A stretch of DNA of 63,780 nucleotides. Origin: an uncultured Acidobacteriia bacterium (lineage in GTDB: Bacteria; Acidobacteriota; Terriglobia; Bryobacterales; Bryobacteraceae). Where the stretch lies: contig CAIKAS010000239.1 of the NCBI GenBank assembly GCA_903825445.1, positions 1 through 63,780 of the forward strand. Direction: 5' to 3'. How positions within the stretch are numbered: position 1 is the stretch's first letter; the number at the start of each line of letters is the position of its first letter. The notes beneath the pieces were generated by a model. That model saw nothing but the letters and a program-made list of their open reading frames with translations, made no database searches and was not told where the DNA came from. Below, piece by piece: positions 19,138-28,172 of the stretch. The position numbers were made by a program, and so were the translations under genes.

Positions 19138-20163
19138 ATGATCACCAGCGTCCCGGTTACTCACGGCATTGAGAGCCTTTTTGGCACTCGCGACGAGAAC
19201 ATCCGCTTACTCGAAACCGGCCTTGGCGTGAGTACGCGCCTGGGCGCGGATGCGCTCGCGATAGAAGGAGAACCGGCCGCGGTAGCACGCGCCGAGCACA
19301 TCCTGCAGGATTATTTTGCGCTGGTGAAAGAGGGCGCGGTCTTCAAGAACGGCGATCTCAACAGCCTGCTGCGCGTGGTCACCATGGATCCGGAAGTTAC
19401 GCTCCGCGCATTATTCGACAGCGGCAAGCAGCGCAGTTTCGGCAAGAAAGTATTGGCCCCAAAAACGGCCACACAACGGCGCTATCTGGAAGCAATCGAG
19501 CGCAACGATTTGGTTTTTGGCATCGGGCCTGCAGGCACAGGCAAGACCTATCTCGCCGTTGCCATGGCGATTCAGGCCTTGATTTCAAAGCGCGTGACGC
19601 GCATCATTCTCACGCGCCCGGCGGTGGAAGCGGGCGAACGGCTGGGTTTTTTACCCGGCTCTTTGCAGGAGAAGATCGACCCTTATCTGCGCCCGCTCTA
19701 TGACGCGCTGTACGACATGCTGGAAGCGGAGCGGGTGGAAAAACTGGTGGAGCGCGCGTCGATTGAAGTTGCGCCGCTGGCTTTCATGCGCGGACGCACG
19801 CTGAACGACAGCTTCATTATTCTCGACGAAGCTCAGAACACGACCCAGGAGCAGATGAAGATGTTCCTGACGCGCCAGGGCTTTAATTCGAAAATGGTGG
19901 TGACCGGCGACCTGACGCAGATGGATTTGCCGATGGGTCGACGCAGCGGCTTGCTGGATGCGGTGGACATCCTGAAAGGCGTGGAAGGCATCTCTTTCGT
20001 GCAGTTCGACGAGCGCGATGTAGTGCGCCACAGCCTGGTGCAGCGTATTGTCCGCGCATACGAGAAGTACAATGAAGGTGTAGCGACGCAACTTTCGCTC
20101 AAACTCGCCGATGGGGCGGCAGTAGGACCCGATCCGGCAATACCCGCTCCCACCAGGATCTGA
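19138..20163 (+). CDS. phoH: PhoH family ATPase
   Basis: A 341-residue PhoH-like P-loop NTPase, first gene of a plus-strand housekeeping operon. An N-terminal KH-like region (residues 20-65) precedes Walker A GPAGTGKT (130-137), RPAVEAGERLGFLPG and Walker B IILDEAQNTT. PhoH-like proteins next to ybeY are conserved widely and are linked to RNA metabolism. Ribosome site GGAGG at 19118-19122 stands 15 bases before the ATG, longer than normal, but no other in-frame codon fits better. The 288 bases upstream, shared with a divergent gene, contain a TATACT hexamer at 18922-18927 but no good -35. Confidence 0.95.
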   Translation: MITSVPVTHGIESLFGTRDENIRLLETGLGVSTRLGADALAIEGEPAAVARAEHILQDYFALVKEGAVFKNGDLNSLLRVVTMDPEVTLRALFDSGKQRSFGKKVLAPKTATQRRYLEAIERNDLVFGIGPAGTGKTYLAVAMAIQALISKRVTRIILTRPAVEAGERLGFLPGSLQEKIDPYLRPLYDALYDMLEAERVEKLVERASIEVAPLAFMRGRTLNDSFIILDEAQNTTQEQMKMFLTRQGFNSKMVVTGDLTQMDLPMGRRSGLLDAVDILKGVEGISFVQFDERDVVRHSLVQRIVRAYEKYNEGVATQLSLKLADGAAVGPDPAIPAPTRI

Positions 20164-20175
20164 GCGGTTTAATAC

Positions 20176-20652
20176 ATGAAATCTGACCCCCTTATAACTT
20201 ACCGGCGTCCGCCGGCCACTCTCAAGCGGTCCAGTCTTGAAAAATTCGCCCGACTTGTGCGCGATGAGGTTGCGCATGGCAGGGAGTTTCATTGCCTTGT
20301 CACGGGCGATGCGGAACTGCGTTCGCTCAACCTGCGGTTTCGGGGCAAGGATGCGACAACAGATGTGCTGTCGTTTCCTGCTCAGGAATCTGCCCAAATT
20401 CAGCATTCGGGCGAGGACCGTCTAATCGGCGAACTCGCGATTTCACTCGGACGCGCGCGGGCGCAGGCGAGGGAGCGCGGGCATTCCATCGAAAAGGAAG
20501 TTTGCATTTTGATGCTGCACGGGGTGCTGCATTTAACGGGCATGGACCATGAAACGGATGGCGGACGAATGGCCCGCGCGGAGATCCGATGGCAGCGCAA
20601 GCTCGGTTTGCCCACAGGCCTGATTGAACGAACATTATCGGGCCCGGCATGA
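20176..20652 (+). CDS. ybeY: Endoribonuclease YbeY (rRNA maturation factor)
   Basis: A 158-residue zinc-dependent RNase needed for 16S rRNA 3' end maturation and ribosome quality control. The metal site is intact: HGVLHLTGMDHE matches the family HGxLHLxGxDH pattern. RFRGKDATTDVLSFPAQE upstream is also typical. It starts 12 bases after phoH and its stop overlaps the start of the corC gene by 4 bases (ATGA), so translation is likely coupled. Confidence 0.97.
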   Translation: MKSDPLITYRRPPATLKRSSLEKFARLVRDEVAHGREFHCLVTGDAELRSLNLRFRGKDATTDVLSFPAQESAQIQHSGEDRLIGELAISLGRARAQARERGHSIEKEVCILMLHGVLHLTGMDHETDGGRMARAEIRWQRKLGLPTGLIERTLSGPA

Positions 20653-21908
20653 TCCCGCTGATTCTCATCGTGCTGGTCGTCCTGACGGCGCTGTTCACTA
20701 CTATCCAAACGCTGTATGTGGAGAGTATGCGGCTGCGTTCGCGCGAGTTGCCCTCCCTTGAGTATTTCAAAGAAACGCTGGAACCTAAGCTGAAATTACG
20801 CACGGAGGCAGGCGCGCTCACCTTCTCGCTGTGGAAGCACACTTGCCTGGTTGTGATGGGAGTGCTTGCGATGGCCCAGGCGGATGGGCCGGAAATGAAT
20901 GCGATGGATCTCAGCGAAGCACTCATCGGCGCGCTGATGCTGATGGCGTTCTCGGCGTATTTGATCCCTGAGATGCTTTACCGGCGATCTTCGGGCCACT
21001 GGCTGGTGGCCTTTTTGCCGTTTTACGCGGCCGCAGCGATTCTGGCGCGGCCGTTTGTGGCGGCCCTTGGCTTTCTGCATTCCCTGCTGGACATCGTAAA
21101 GCAAGAGCCGGAAGACGATGAGCCGGCCACTCCGGCGGAAAACATCGACACACTGATTACCGCTGGCACCGAAGAGGGCCTGATTGAAGAAGACGACCGC
21201 AAACTGATCGAATCGGTGATTGCGTTCGGGGATAAAGTAGTGCGCGAGGTGATGACACCACGGCCCAACATGGTGACGACCCGGGCGGATGACACACTGG
21301 AACAATTGCGTGAACTAGTCGTGCACGAACAGTTTTCCAGGATCCCCGTTTGCCAGACGTCGATTGACGATATTGTCGGCTTTGTTCATGTCCGCGATAT
21401 GTTTGAGGTGGCGGAAAGCGACCGCGTGAAGCGTACGGTACGCGATCTGATGCGCCCGATCCGGCTGGTACCAGAAACCAAATCAGTGCACGACCTGATG
21501 CGAGAGATGCAGCAGGACGGCTCCCACATGGTGATCGTGGTGGATGAGTATGGCAACACCGCGGGACTGGCCACCATGGAAGATCTGGTGGAAGTGATTC
21601 TGGGCGAAATTCGCGATGAGCATGAGCCGCACTCGGATGTGAAGGAAGATGGACATGGGGGCTTTATTGTCTCCGGCAATTTCGATCTTGCGCGCATGAC
21701 CGAATTGGTGGGCTATCAGGCAGACGACGAGATTGAATCGACAACAGTGGGCGGATTGATTATGGAATGGATGGGCAGAGTGCCAAAAGCTGGCGAAATG
21801 ATTGAACGCGATGGTATCCGGGCCGAAGTCCTGGCGAGCGACGGTATGCGTGTGGAGCAGGTGCGCCTGAGCCGCGTGGTTGAGCCGTCTGACAGCGTGT
21901 CCGAATGA
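20649..21908 (+). CDS. CorC/HlyC family transporter-associated protein with CBS pair
   Basis: A 419-residue membrane protein of the CNNM/CorC group. The first 150 residues hold the hydrophobic DUF21 region (MIPLILIVLVVLTALFTTIQ and LMLMAFSAYLIPEMLYRRSS). Next comes a CBS pair at about residues 195-320 (VREVMTPRPNMVTTRADDTL and MVIVVDEYGNTAGLATMEDL), then a C-terminal CorC/HlyC transporter-associated domain (GGFIVSGNFDLARMTELVGY). Homologues act in magnesium or cobalt homeostasis. The DUF21 part seems short of the full four-helix form, so topology should be checked. It overlaps ybeY and era by 4 bases each. Confidence 0.92.
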   Translation: MIPLILIVLVVLTALFTTIQTLYVESMRLRSRELPSLEYFKETLEPKLKLRTEAGALTFSLWKHTCLVVMGVLAMAQADGPEMNAMDLSEALIGALMLMAFSAYLIPEMLYRRSSGHWLVAFLPFYAAAAILARPFVAALGFLHSLLDIVKQEPEDDEPATPAENIDTLITAGTEEGLIEEDDRKLIESVIAFGDKVVREVMTPRPNMVTTRADDTLEQLRELVVHEQFSRIPVCQTSIDDIVGFVHVRDMFEVAESDRVKRTVRDLMRPIRLVPETKSVHDLMREMQQDGSHMVIVVDEYGNTAGLATMEDLVEVILGEIRDEHEPHSDVKEDGHGGFIVSGNFDLARMTELVGYQADDEIESTTVGGLIMEWMGRVPKAGEMIERDGIRAEVLASDGMRVEQVRLSRVVEPSDSVSE

Positions 21909-22888
21909 CGCCGGACATGCCGAAGCCGCCGGAAGTTTCACCTTTCCCGGCAAAGCCATTTCGCTCGGGGTTTGTCTCGATCCTGGGCCGGCCGAACGCG
22001 GGCAAGTCAACGCTGCTGAATGCGCTGGTGGGGCAAAAGATTTCTATTGTCGCGGATAAGCCGCAGACCACGCGCACCGCAATTCAGGGCGTGATGAATA
22101 CGCGCGGGGCGCAGGTGATCTTTGTCGATACGCCCGGTATTCACCGGTCGGACTCGTCGATTAATAAGCGGATGATGGATGCGGTGCGGGCTTCGCTCGA
22201 TGAGCGCGATCTCTTCATCTACATGGTGGATGCCACCCACAAGCATTTCACGCAGGAGGATGAACGCGCACTGGCGATTCTGCGGCGCGACGGGCCTCCG
22301 GTCATTCTGGTGGTCAATAAGACCGATGCACTGAAATCGCGCGCGGAGCTGCTGCCCGTCCTGGACGAGTACCGCAAGCATTATCCATTTGCAGAGTACA
22401 TCCCGATTTCGGCGCTCAACTGCGAGGGAGTGCAGCGACTGGGCGAAGAGGTTATCAAGCGATTACCGGAAGGACCCGAATATTTTCCGCCCGACCATAT
22501 TACAGACCAGCCGGCACGCTTCCTCGCCGCCGAACTGATTCGCGAAAAGATTCTGCTGACGACGCATCAGGAAGTACCGCATTCTGTCAATATCGTGATC
22601 GATAAGTGGGAAGAGACGCCGCGCATGATCAAGATCTACGCCACGATCTATGTGGAGCGCGATGGACAGAAGGCGATCATCATCGGTGCGAAGGGCGCGT
22701 CGCTCAAACGAACAGGCATCGCCGCTCGGGAAGAGATGGAAGCGCTGTTTGATGCCCGGATCTATCTGGATCTCCACGTGAAGGTGGAGGCGGATTGGCG
22801 GGAAAAGGCGGCGTTTCTCAACACTATCGACTGGCGTACAATGGCTCAGAGAGACGAAAACGAACGCCATGAAGCCGACAGCTTATAA
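21905..22888 (+). CDS. era: GTPase Era
   Basis: A 327-residue essential GTPase that binds the 3' end of 16S rRNA during small-subunit assembly. G1 is GRPNAGKST (28-36), G3 VDTPGIHR, G4 NKTD, and the C-terminal KH domain includes YVERDGQKAIIIGAKGASLK. A 20-residue proline-rich N-terminal extension precedes the G domain. The neighbours phoH, ybeY and corC are its classical companions. It begins in an ATGA overlap with corC, and its 3' end overlaps the next gene by 20 bases. Confidence 0.98.
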   Translation: MTPDMPKPPEVSPFPAKPFRSGFVSILGRPNAGKSTLLNALVGQKISIVADKPQTTRTAIQGVMNTRGAQVIFVDTPGIHRSDSSINKRMMDAVRASLDERDLFIYMVDATHKHFTQEDERALAILRRDGPPVILVVNKTDALKSRAELLPVLDEYRKHYPFAEYIPISALNCEGVQRLGEEVIKRLPEGPEYFPPDHITDQPARFLAAELIREKILLTTHQEVPHSVNIVIDKWEETPRMIKIYATIYVERDGQKAIIIGAKGASLKRTGIAAREEMEALFDARIYLDLHVKVEADWREKAAFLNTIDWRTMAQRDENERHEADSL

Positions 22889-23177
22889 AACCAGACGCGT
22901 GATCGCGGTATTTCTGCTGATGTTCACAATGTCCCTATCGGCTCTGGCTGCTGACAAGCCGGTAGACGATAACTACCTTTATGACAGTGTTCGCGAGAAA
23001 CTCGCGAGCGACCCTATCGTGAAGGGCGGCGTGATCGATGTCGATGTGAAGGCCGGCGTTGTCACGCTGACGGGCCACGTCCAGGACTCGAAGCAGAAGG
23101 AAAAAGCCGAGAGCCTGGCCAAGAAAGTTAAGGGCGTTAAAAGCGTCGTTAACAGTCTCCAGATCATTGCCAAGTGA
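22869..23177 (+). CDS. BON domain exported protein
   Basis: A 102-residue protein with a signal peptide (TRRVIAVFLLMFTMSLSALA) and a single BON domain: DDNYLYDSVREKLASDPIV, then VDVKAGVVTLTGHVQDSKQK and VKGVKSVVNSLQI. BON domains bind phospholipid membranes and are found in OsmY-like periplasmic stress proteins. The start lies inside the end of era, and its stop forms a GTGA overlap with the next gene, so it is embedded in the operon. Confidence 0.9.
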   Translation: MKPTAYKTRRVIAVFLLMFTMSLSALAADKPVDDNYLYDSVREKLASDPIVKGGVIDVDVKAGVVTLTGHVQDSKQKEKAESLAKKVKGVKSVVNSLQIIAK

Positions 23178-24100
23178 TTCAACGGCCGGCGATCCGCAGT
23201 CCCGTGCCGACGAGCAGCACTCTGAATGCGTTCGTCGCGCTTGTTCTGACTGCGACTCTTTGCAACTTTCCGGTTGCCGCTCAGATTTCTGATGAGGTCG
23301 AGGTATCCAGAGTTGCCGGCGGACTTCGGTATCCGGCTGGACTCGCCTGGTCGCGGGATGGCTTCCTGGTGATCGCGGATAGTGAAAAGCGCGAGATTTA
23401 TCGACTCGACACCGATCAAAGACCAAAACCCACCCATCAGGACGCGAATGCCGCGCAGGGTCTGGCGTACGATAATCAGTCGCGCCTTTATATTTGTGAA
23501 GCGGCGACCAGGCGCTTGGTCCGGCTGGATAAGCGCGGCAAGTTCGAAACCGTCGCCGAGAATTTTGAGGGAAAGAAGCTGAATTCGCCTGCGGATGTCA
23601 CCGTTCGCAAGGATGGCCAGGCTTACTTCACAGACCCGGCTTTTGCGAGCGCAATCGATCGGCGGGAACTCGACTTTAACGGCGTTTTCCATGTGAGTCC
23701 GAAAGGCGAGATCGAGGCCATCGCCCGCTGGCAGACGCGTCCTAATGGCATTGCACTTTCCCCGGACGGCAAAAAGCTGTTTGTCACCGATGCGGATCGG
23801 CACGCTGTGGTCTTATTCGATCTCGATTCGAAAGGCGTGGCTTCCGGCCAGCGGGATTTCATTACGAAGATCGCCGGTGTGCCGGCTGGATTGCGCGTGG
23901 ACGCCGAGGGCCGCGTCTATGTGGGTGCGCAGGGACTGGCTATTTACTCGGCCGATGGTAAGTTGTTGCGGACCCTGTTGGATTCGCAACGGGTAATTAA
24001 CTGCACTTTTGGTGGCCCGGAACTGGAGTCGCTGTTCGTGTCAACACCGAAGGACGTGTATCGAGTCAAGTCCGGCGCGAAGGGTGCGTTGCAGTACTGA
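23174..24100 (+). CDS. SMP-30/gluconolactonase-like beta-propeller protein, exported
   Basis: A 308-residue secreted six-blade beta-propeller of the SMP-30/Gluconolactonase/LRE or NHL type. GTG at 23174 overlaps the stop of the BON gene. The N-terminus has a hydrophobic stretch ending FPVAAQ. Blade repeats include GLAWSRDGFLVIADSEKREI, GLAYDNQSRLYICEAATRRL, DVTVRKDGQAYFTDPAFASA (with the metal-site Asp region) and RPNGIALSPDGKKLFVTDAD. It could be a lactonase or a non-enzymatic propeller; conserved metal ligands were not fully traced. Its presence in a ribosome/repair operon seems a local arrangement. Confidence 0.82.
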   Translation: MIQRPAIRSPVPTSSTLNAFVALVLTATLCNFPVAAQISDEVEVSRVAGGLRYPAGLAWSRDGFLVIADSEKREIYRLDTDQRPKPTHQDANAAQGLAYDNQSRLYICEAATRRLVRLDKRGKFETVAENFEGKKLNSPADVTVRKDGQAYFTDPAFASAIDRRELDFNGVFHVSPKGEIEAIARWQTRPNGIALSPDGKKLFVTDADRHAVVLFDLDSKGVASGQRDFITKIAGVPAGLRVDAEGRVYVGAQGLAIYSADGKLLRTLLDSQRVINCTFGGPELESLFVSTPKDVYRVKSGAKGALQY

Positions 24101-24567
24101 TGCCGGAAGCGCGCAGGAATAACGACAGCCGGCGATTCCCCGCCCGCCCCATCCCGGGCGTAGGCGCGTTGATTATCGATGATGAACGGATACTTCTCAT
24201 CGAGCGTGGACGTGAACCACTGAAAGGGTATTGGTCTTTGCCCGGCGGGGCGGTAGAGACCGGCGAGCGACTCGAAGATGCCCTTCGGCGGGAGATTCGT
24301 GAAGAGACAGGTTTGGAGGTGGAGATCATCCATCTGATAGAAGTCTTCGAACGAATCATGCACGGCGAGGACGGCGAGACTGAGTATCACTACATCCTGA
24401 TGGATTACATTTGCCGGCCAGTGGGCGGCGTCTTGCAGGCTGCGGACGATGCGAGCGGAGCGGCGTGGTTTCGAGAAAATGAGTTGGCGGGCCTGAAGAT
24501 TACGGAGGGAACGCCCCGGGTTGTTGCGAAGGCGTTCGACTGGCTGCGAAAGAATCAGGCTCGATGA
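24100..24567 (+). CDS. NUDIX hydrolase
   Basis: A 155-residue NUDIX pyrophosphohydrolase. The Nudix box is complete: GGAVETGERLEDALRREIRE followed by ETGL, at about residues 48-71, with all glutamates for Mg binding. The N-terminal PGVGALIIDDERILLIERGR strand is typical of the ADP-ribose/ADP-sugar or nucleotide-cleaning subfamilies; specificity cannot be decided. The start shares bases with the stop of the propeller gene (TGATG) and its stop overlaps mutS2 (ATGA). Confidence 0.93.
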   Translation: MPEARRNNDSRRFPARPIPGVGALIIDDERILLIERGREPLKGYWSLPGGAVETGERLEDALRREIREETGLEVEIIHLIEVFERIMHGEDGETEYHYILMDYICRPVGGVLQAADDASGAAWFRENELAGLKITEGTPRVVAKAFDWLRKNQAR

Positions 24568-26990
24568 CTATGACTGAAACGCCAATACCGTTTGCCGGAC
24601 TGGAAGCTCTGGAGTGGGACCATGTGCATGCACTCGTAGCGCGTTCCGTGGCGAGTCCTGCCGGTGCCGACACGATGGCGCGGATAGTGCCGTCGGTCGA
24701 TCGCGCGCGCATCGAACACGATCTGGCGGAAGTTGGTGAGGCCATGGAGTACCTGCGCACGGCAAGCCGGGGCGGAGGCGCAATTCGGATCAATTTCAAT
24801 GGACTACCCGATATCGGGCAGTCTGTGCAGAAACTCCACATCGAAGGCGCCGCGCTCGATCCGCGCGAGATCTTCAATCTGATCGTTTTTCTGGACCGTT
24901 CGGCGGATGCAAAATCTTCGCTCGCGGCGGCATCGGACCGGTTTCCGTCGCTGGGGGTTTACGCGGGACGCATCGGCGATTTCCGGCAAGTGTTGCGCGA
25001 CGTGAGCGGCAAAATACAGGCGGATGGCACCGTGCTGGACAGCGCCAGCCCGCATCTGAACCGCATTCGCCGCGACATTGAAAAGCAGCGCAAGGCCATT
25101 CAGGACTCTCTGGAGCGCTTTCTCAAGGCCAATCGCAACGAAGGCGTCTTGCAGGACGAATACATCACCATCCGCAACGAACGGTTTGTGGTGCCTGTGC
25201 TGGTGGGGCAACGCCGCAAGCTTCCGGGGGTGATTCATGGCGCGAGTTCCACGGGGCAGACGCTGTTTCTGGAACCGCTGGACACGATCGACCTCAACAA
25301 CGAACTGGTTCGCCTGCAGGACGATGAGTCGAGGGAAGTTTTCCGGATCCTGCGGGAGTTGACGGAGCGCCTGCGAGGTTCCGCCGAGCCGATTCGGGCC
25401 GCGGCGGTCGTGATGGCGTGGCTGGACGTGGTGTTTGCCAAGGCCCGGTTCGGCATCGATTTCGACTGCGTGATTCCGAAATTCACCGGACGGCGCATGA
25501 AACTTAAGAACGCACGGCATCCGCTGCTGATGGACGTGCTGCGGAAGGGCGGCAAACGCGTGGTGCCTTTCTCGCTGACTTTGGACGACGAGACGCGCAC
25601 GCTTCTCATCAGCGGACCGAATACGGGCGGGAAGACGGTGACGCTGAAGACGGTCGGGCTGATTTCGCTCATGGCGCAGGCAGCATTGCCTGTGCCTTGT
25701 ACATCGGCGGAACTGCCGCTGTTTGAACAGATCCTGGCGGATATCGGCGACCACCAGTCGATTGAGCAAAATCTCAGCACGTTTTCGGCACACGTGGCGC
25801 GCTTGCGGGAAATGGCGCTGGATGCCACGCCGGATTCTCTGGTCTTGCTCGACGAGATCGGTTCGGCCACCGACCCGGACGAAGGCGGCGCGCTGGGAGT
25901 GGCGCTGGTGGACCATTTCCGGGCCGCTGGTGCGTTCACTCTGGCTTCAACACACCTGACTGCACTGAAGATTTACGGCGCAAGCACCAAGACCGTCCTG
26001 AACGCATCAATGGGATTCGACGAGGTCACGCTGGCGCCAACGTATCAGCTACAGGTCGGGCTGCCAGGCAAGTCCGCAGGCCTGGAGATTGCGGCCCGCC
26101 TGGGGATGCCGGAGGACATTCTGCGGCGGGCACGGGCATCGCTGGGAACTCGGGATTTGGAACTATCACGGCTGATCTCGGATCTACACCGGCAGATCGA
26201 AGAGAACGACCGCCTTCGCGAGGCGCTGGAGCGCGAGCGAGCCGAACTGGCCGCGCGAGAGAAACAGATCGCGCTCGATGCCGAAAAGAAGCACGCTGCC
26301 AAACTGAGTGAACTGGAAGGCCGGTTCGAGCAGATGCAACGGAACTGGCAGGACCGCGCCGACGAAACGGTGGCGCGAATCGCGGAGGCGGCGGATCGTC
26401 GCAAGCCGGTGGATCAGGCACAGCGGCAAACTGCGAAGCTCGGTCGAGAGATGCGGGAAGAGTTCGAGGCTTCCGTCCTGCAATCGGGTAGCTCAACAGG
26501 GGATGGTAAAGCGGAGGAACCGCGCACCAGGGCTGCGGAAGGCGCACGAGTCAGACTCAAGGGTATTCGCGACATCGCCCGCGTGAGCCGGTTGTTGGGC
26601 CATGATCGGCTGGAGGTGGCGGTGGGGTTCGTCAAAATGCAGGTGGCTGCTTCAGATGTTACTGAGGTACTCAACGAGAGTGGTGCGCCGATACCTCAGC
26701 TGCCAAAGGGTGTTCGTTTTCAGCCCGGACCCGCTTTGGATCCCGGGGAGCAGGAAATCAACGTGATCGGCGAGCATGCGGAAGAAGCGCTGGAGCGGGT
26801 GGAGAAGTTCCTTGATGCGGCAGTGATGGCGACAGCGGCGAAAGTGCGCATCGTCCACGGACACGGGATGGGGATCCTGCGCCGGGCGATTCAGGACTTA
26901 CTGAAGCACAACCCGCATGTGGAGAAATTCTATCCGGCGTCGCAGTATGAGGGCGGAACGGGCGCGACGATCGTGGAACTCAAGGATTGA
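24564..26990 (+). CDS. mutS2: Endonuclease MutS2
   Basis: An 808-residue MutS2. The core and lever region is followed by Walker A SGPNTGGKTVTLKT at about residue 350, Walker B LVLLDEIGSATDPDEGGALG, a long charged coiled coil at about 530-640, and a C-terminal Smr nuclease domain (KVRIVHGHGMGILRRAIQDL). MutS2 acts in suppressing homologous recombination and, in Firmicutes, in rescue of collided ribosomes; it lacks the mismatch-recognition domain. It is the last gene of the phoH operon. Confidence 0.97.
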   Translation: MTMTETPIPFAGLEALEWDHVHALVARSVASPAGADTMARIVPSVDRARIEHDLAEVGEAMEYLRTASRGGGAIRINFNGLPDIGQSVQKLHIEGAALDPREIFNLIVFLDRSADAKSSLAAASDRFPSLGVYAGRIGDFRQVLRDVSGKIQADGTVLDSASPHLNRIRRDIEKQRKAIQDSLERFLKANRNEGVLQDEYITIRNERFVVPVLVGQRRKLPGVIHGASSTGQTLFLEPLDTIDLNNELVRLQDDESREVFRILRELTERLRGSAEPIRAAAVVMAWLDVVFAKARFGIDFDCVIPKFTGRRMKLKNARHPLLMDVLRKGGKRVVPFSLTLDDETRTLLISGPNTGGKTVTLKTVGLISLMAQAALPVPCTSAELPLFEQILADIGDHQSIEQNLSTFSAHVARLREMALDATPDSLVLLDEIGSATDPDEGGALGVALVDHFRAAGAFTLASTHLTALKIYGASTKTVLNASMGFDEVTLAPTYQLQVGLPGKSAGLEIAARLGMPEDILRRARASLGTRDLELSRLISDLHRQIEENDRLREALERERAELAAREKQIALDAEKKHAAKLSELEGRFEQMQRNWQDRADETVARIAEAADRRKPVDQAQRQTAKLGREMREEFEASVLQSGSSTGDGKAEEPRTRAAEGARVRLKGIRDIARVSRLLGHDRLEVAVGFVKMQVAASDVTEVLNESGAPIPQLPKGVRFQPGPALDPGEQEINVIGEHAEEALERVEKFLDAAVMATAAKVRIVHGHGMGILRRAIQDLLKHNPHVEKFYPASQYEGGTGATIVELKD

Positions 26991-27001
26991 TATCGCTGCA
27001 C

Positions 27002-27051
27002 AAAAAAAACCAAGCCTGCTTGCCACTGTTTTCAGTGAGCAAGCAGGCTTG
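27002..27051 (-). terminator. Rho-independent terminator of the first PEP-CTERM gene
   Basis: Read on the minus strand, a 12-base perfect stem (27039-27050 with 27012-27023) is extended by an inner 5-base stem across one bulged base, closes on a 4-base loop, and is followed by eight T residues (27009-27002). It lies 22 bases after the stop of the minus-strand PEP-CTERM gene. The stem is also 22 bases after the mutS2 stop and may slow converging transcription as well, but only the minus strand has the T run. Confidence 0.92.
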
Positions 27052-27072
27052 CAAGGAGGAACAAACGGAAAC

Positions 27073-27921
27073 TTAGTTATTCTGCTTCATACGGCGGCGG
27101 CCGAATAAACCGCCAGCCAGCAGGCCCGAGCCGATCAGGAAGAAAGACGCCGGTTCCGGAGTGCCAACCTGGCTGCCGCCACCGAAAGGAAGGCCGCCAT
27201 TGTTGTTATAAGTCAGATATTCCTGATACTGATTGCCCGTACCCGCGGTGCCGAGTGTGCTGCAACCGGTCGAACCTGACGTTCCGCTTGTGCAGCCAGC
27301 TGCAGTGATGTCGGTGACTACGAACCAGTCGCTGGCCTGGAGGTTAGAAAACCCCGCCACGCCAGTCTTGTTATAGTCAGCTTCGGCATCCGTGATCCAC
27401 TGCGAATAGCTGTAGGTGGCGCCAGTGGAAGTGATGTCAGTGCCCGAACCATTCGGCGCCCAAGTGGTGCCAAGTGAGCCGTTATAAGTCATCACCCAGA
27501 TTGCTTCCTGAATTGCATCGATATTCGCGGTGGATTCGCCAGTCTGAATCATCTGCTGACCGAGCCAGGCCATTTCCTCATAAAGCTGAGTGCCGGCCCC
27601 GTAACCACCGGGATTGGTCGTACCAAACCGAGTGTCGGCCGCCACGGCCGAAGAAGCTACGTTGGTCTGATAAACCGTCTGGTTGCCCGTGATCGAGCTG
27701 TCAACGAAGTCGTCACAGATGAGGCCATTGGTCATCGACTGCGAGTTGATTGTGCCGCCAGTATAAGGTCCGATCTCAATATTATTGCTGCTGGAACCAT
27801 TGTATTTACCGTCAACATTGGTATAGCCGTTGCTGGACGGGAAGTTAAGCGTGTAGGTGGTGGCCGCCTGGAGCGAAGCGCCCAACAGAACACCCGAGAT
27901 AAGAATCAATTTAGTTTTCAT
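27073..27921 (-). CDS. PEP-CTERM sorting-domain protein A
   Basis: A 282-residue exported protein. ATG at 27921 has a GGAGGAG ribosome site and gives a signal peptide (MKTKLILISGVLLGASLQAA). The body is Ser/Thr/Asn/Gly-rich, with EEMAWLGQQMIQTGESTANI followed by DAIQEAIWVMTY in the middle. The C-terminus has the sorting signal PEPASFFLIGSGLLAGG plus FGRRRMKQNN: PEP motif, hydrophobic helix, basic tail. It should be cut and sorted by an exosortase, which is not in the window. A second PEP-CTERM gene lies just upstream on the same strand with the same type of leader. Confidence 0.92.
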   Translation of the reverse strand: MKTKLILISGVLLGASLQAATTYTLNFPSSNGYTNVDGKYNGSSSNNIEIGPYTGGTINSQSMTNGLICDDFVDSSITGNQTVYQTNVASSAVAADTRFGTTNPGGYGAGTQLYEEMAWLGQQMIQTGESTANIDAIQEAIWVMTYNGSLGTTWAPNGSGTDITSTGATYSYSQWITDAEADYNKTGVAGFSNLQASDWFVVTDITAAGCTSGTSGSTGCSTLGTAGTGNQYQEYLTYNNNGGLPFGGGSQVGTPEPASFFLIGSGLLAGGLFGRRRMKQNN

Positions 27922-27945
27922 TAGTCCGTAGCTCCTCCGATTAGA

Positions 27946-28039
27946 AGTACAAGCCCAGTGTAGGGGACGAGTTGATGCCCCACAAGGACTAGTACCTTCG
28001 TTCCAATCAAAACTGGTACCAAAAAAACTGCTTAGTACT
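27946..28039 (-). promoter_or_regulatory. Upstream region of PEP-CTERM A with AGTAC repeats
   Basis: Plus-strand AGTAC occurs at 27946-27950 and 27991-27995 and AGTACT at 28034-28039, with a GGTACC at 28015-28020 and a CCCACAA box at 27979-27985. The same elements in nearly the same order and spacing stand upstream of PEP-CTERM B (29092-29175), so they are likely binding sites for a shared regulator. No clear -24/-12 or -35/-10 pair could be fixed. Confidence 0.5.
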
Positions 28040-28111
28040 CGCGAATTAGGCATATCGCCCAAATCGCGAAAGATTCTATCTCTGATGGATTGTTTGGCGC
28101 GCTCCTGGAAC

Positions 28112-28152
28112 AATAAAGCCACCCTGCCCAACTTCGGGAGGGTGGCTTTATT
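28112..28152 (-). terminator. Hairpin terminator of the second PEP-CTERM gene
   Basis: A 14-base perfect inverted repeat (28112-28125 with 28139-28152, arms AATAAAGCCACCCT and its complement) with a 13-base loop, 20 bases after the stop of the minus-strand gene. The T-rich end of the minus-strand arm (CTTTATTGTT) stands in for a T run. Both arms end in A/T, so it could act on both strands. Confidence 0.8.
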
Positions 28153-28172
28153 GGCGAAAGCGAGAGGTGAGA

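Noticed and set aside
18728..19141. A 137-residue plus-strand frame before phoH
   Set aside because: It overlaps the start of the divergent secreted protein on the other strand, has no domain and ends inside the phoH start.
24804..25916. A 370-residue minus-strand open frame
   Set aside because: It is antisense inside mutS2, whose motifs are complete.
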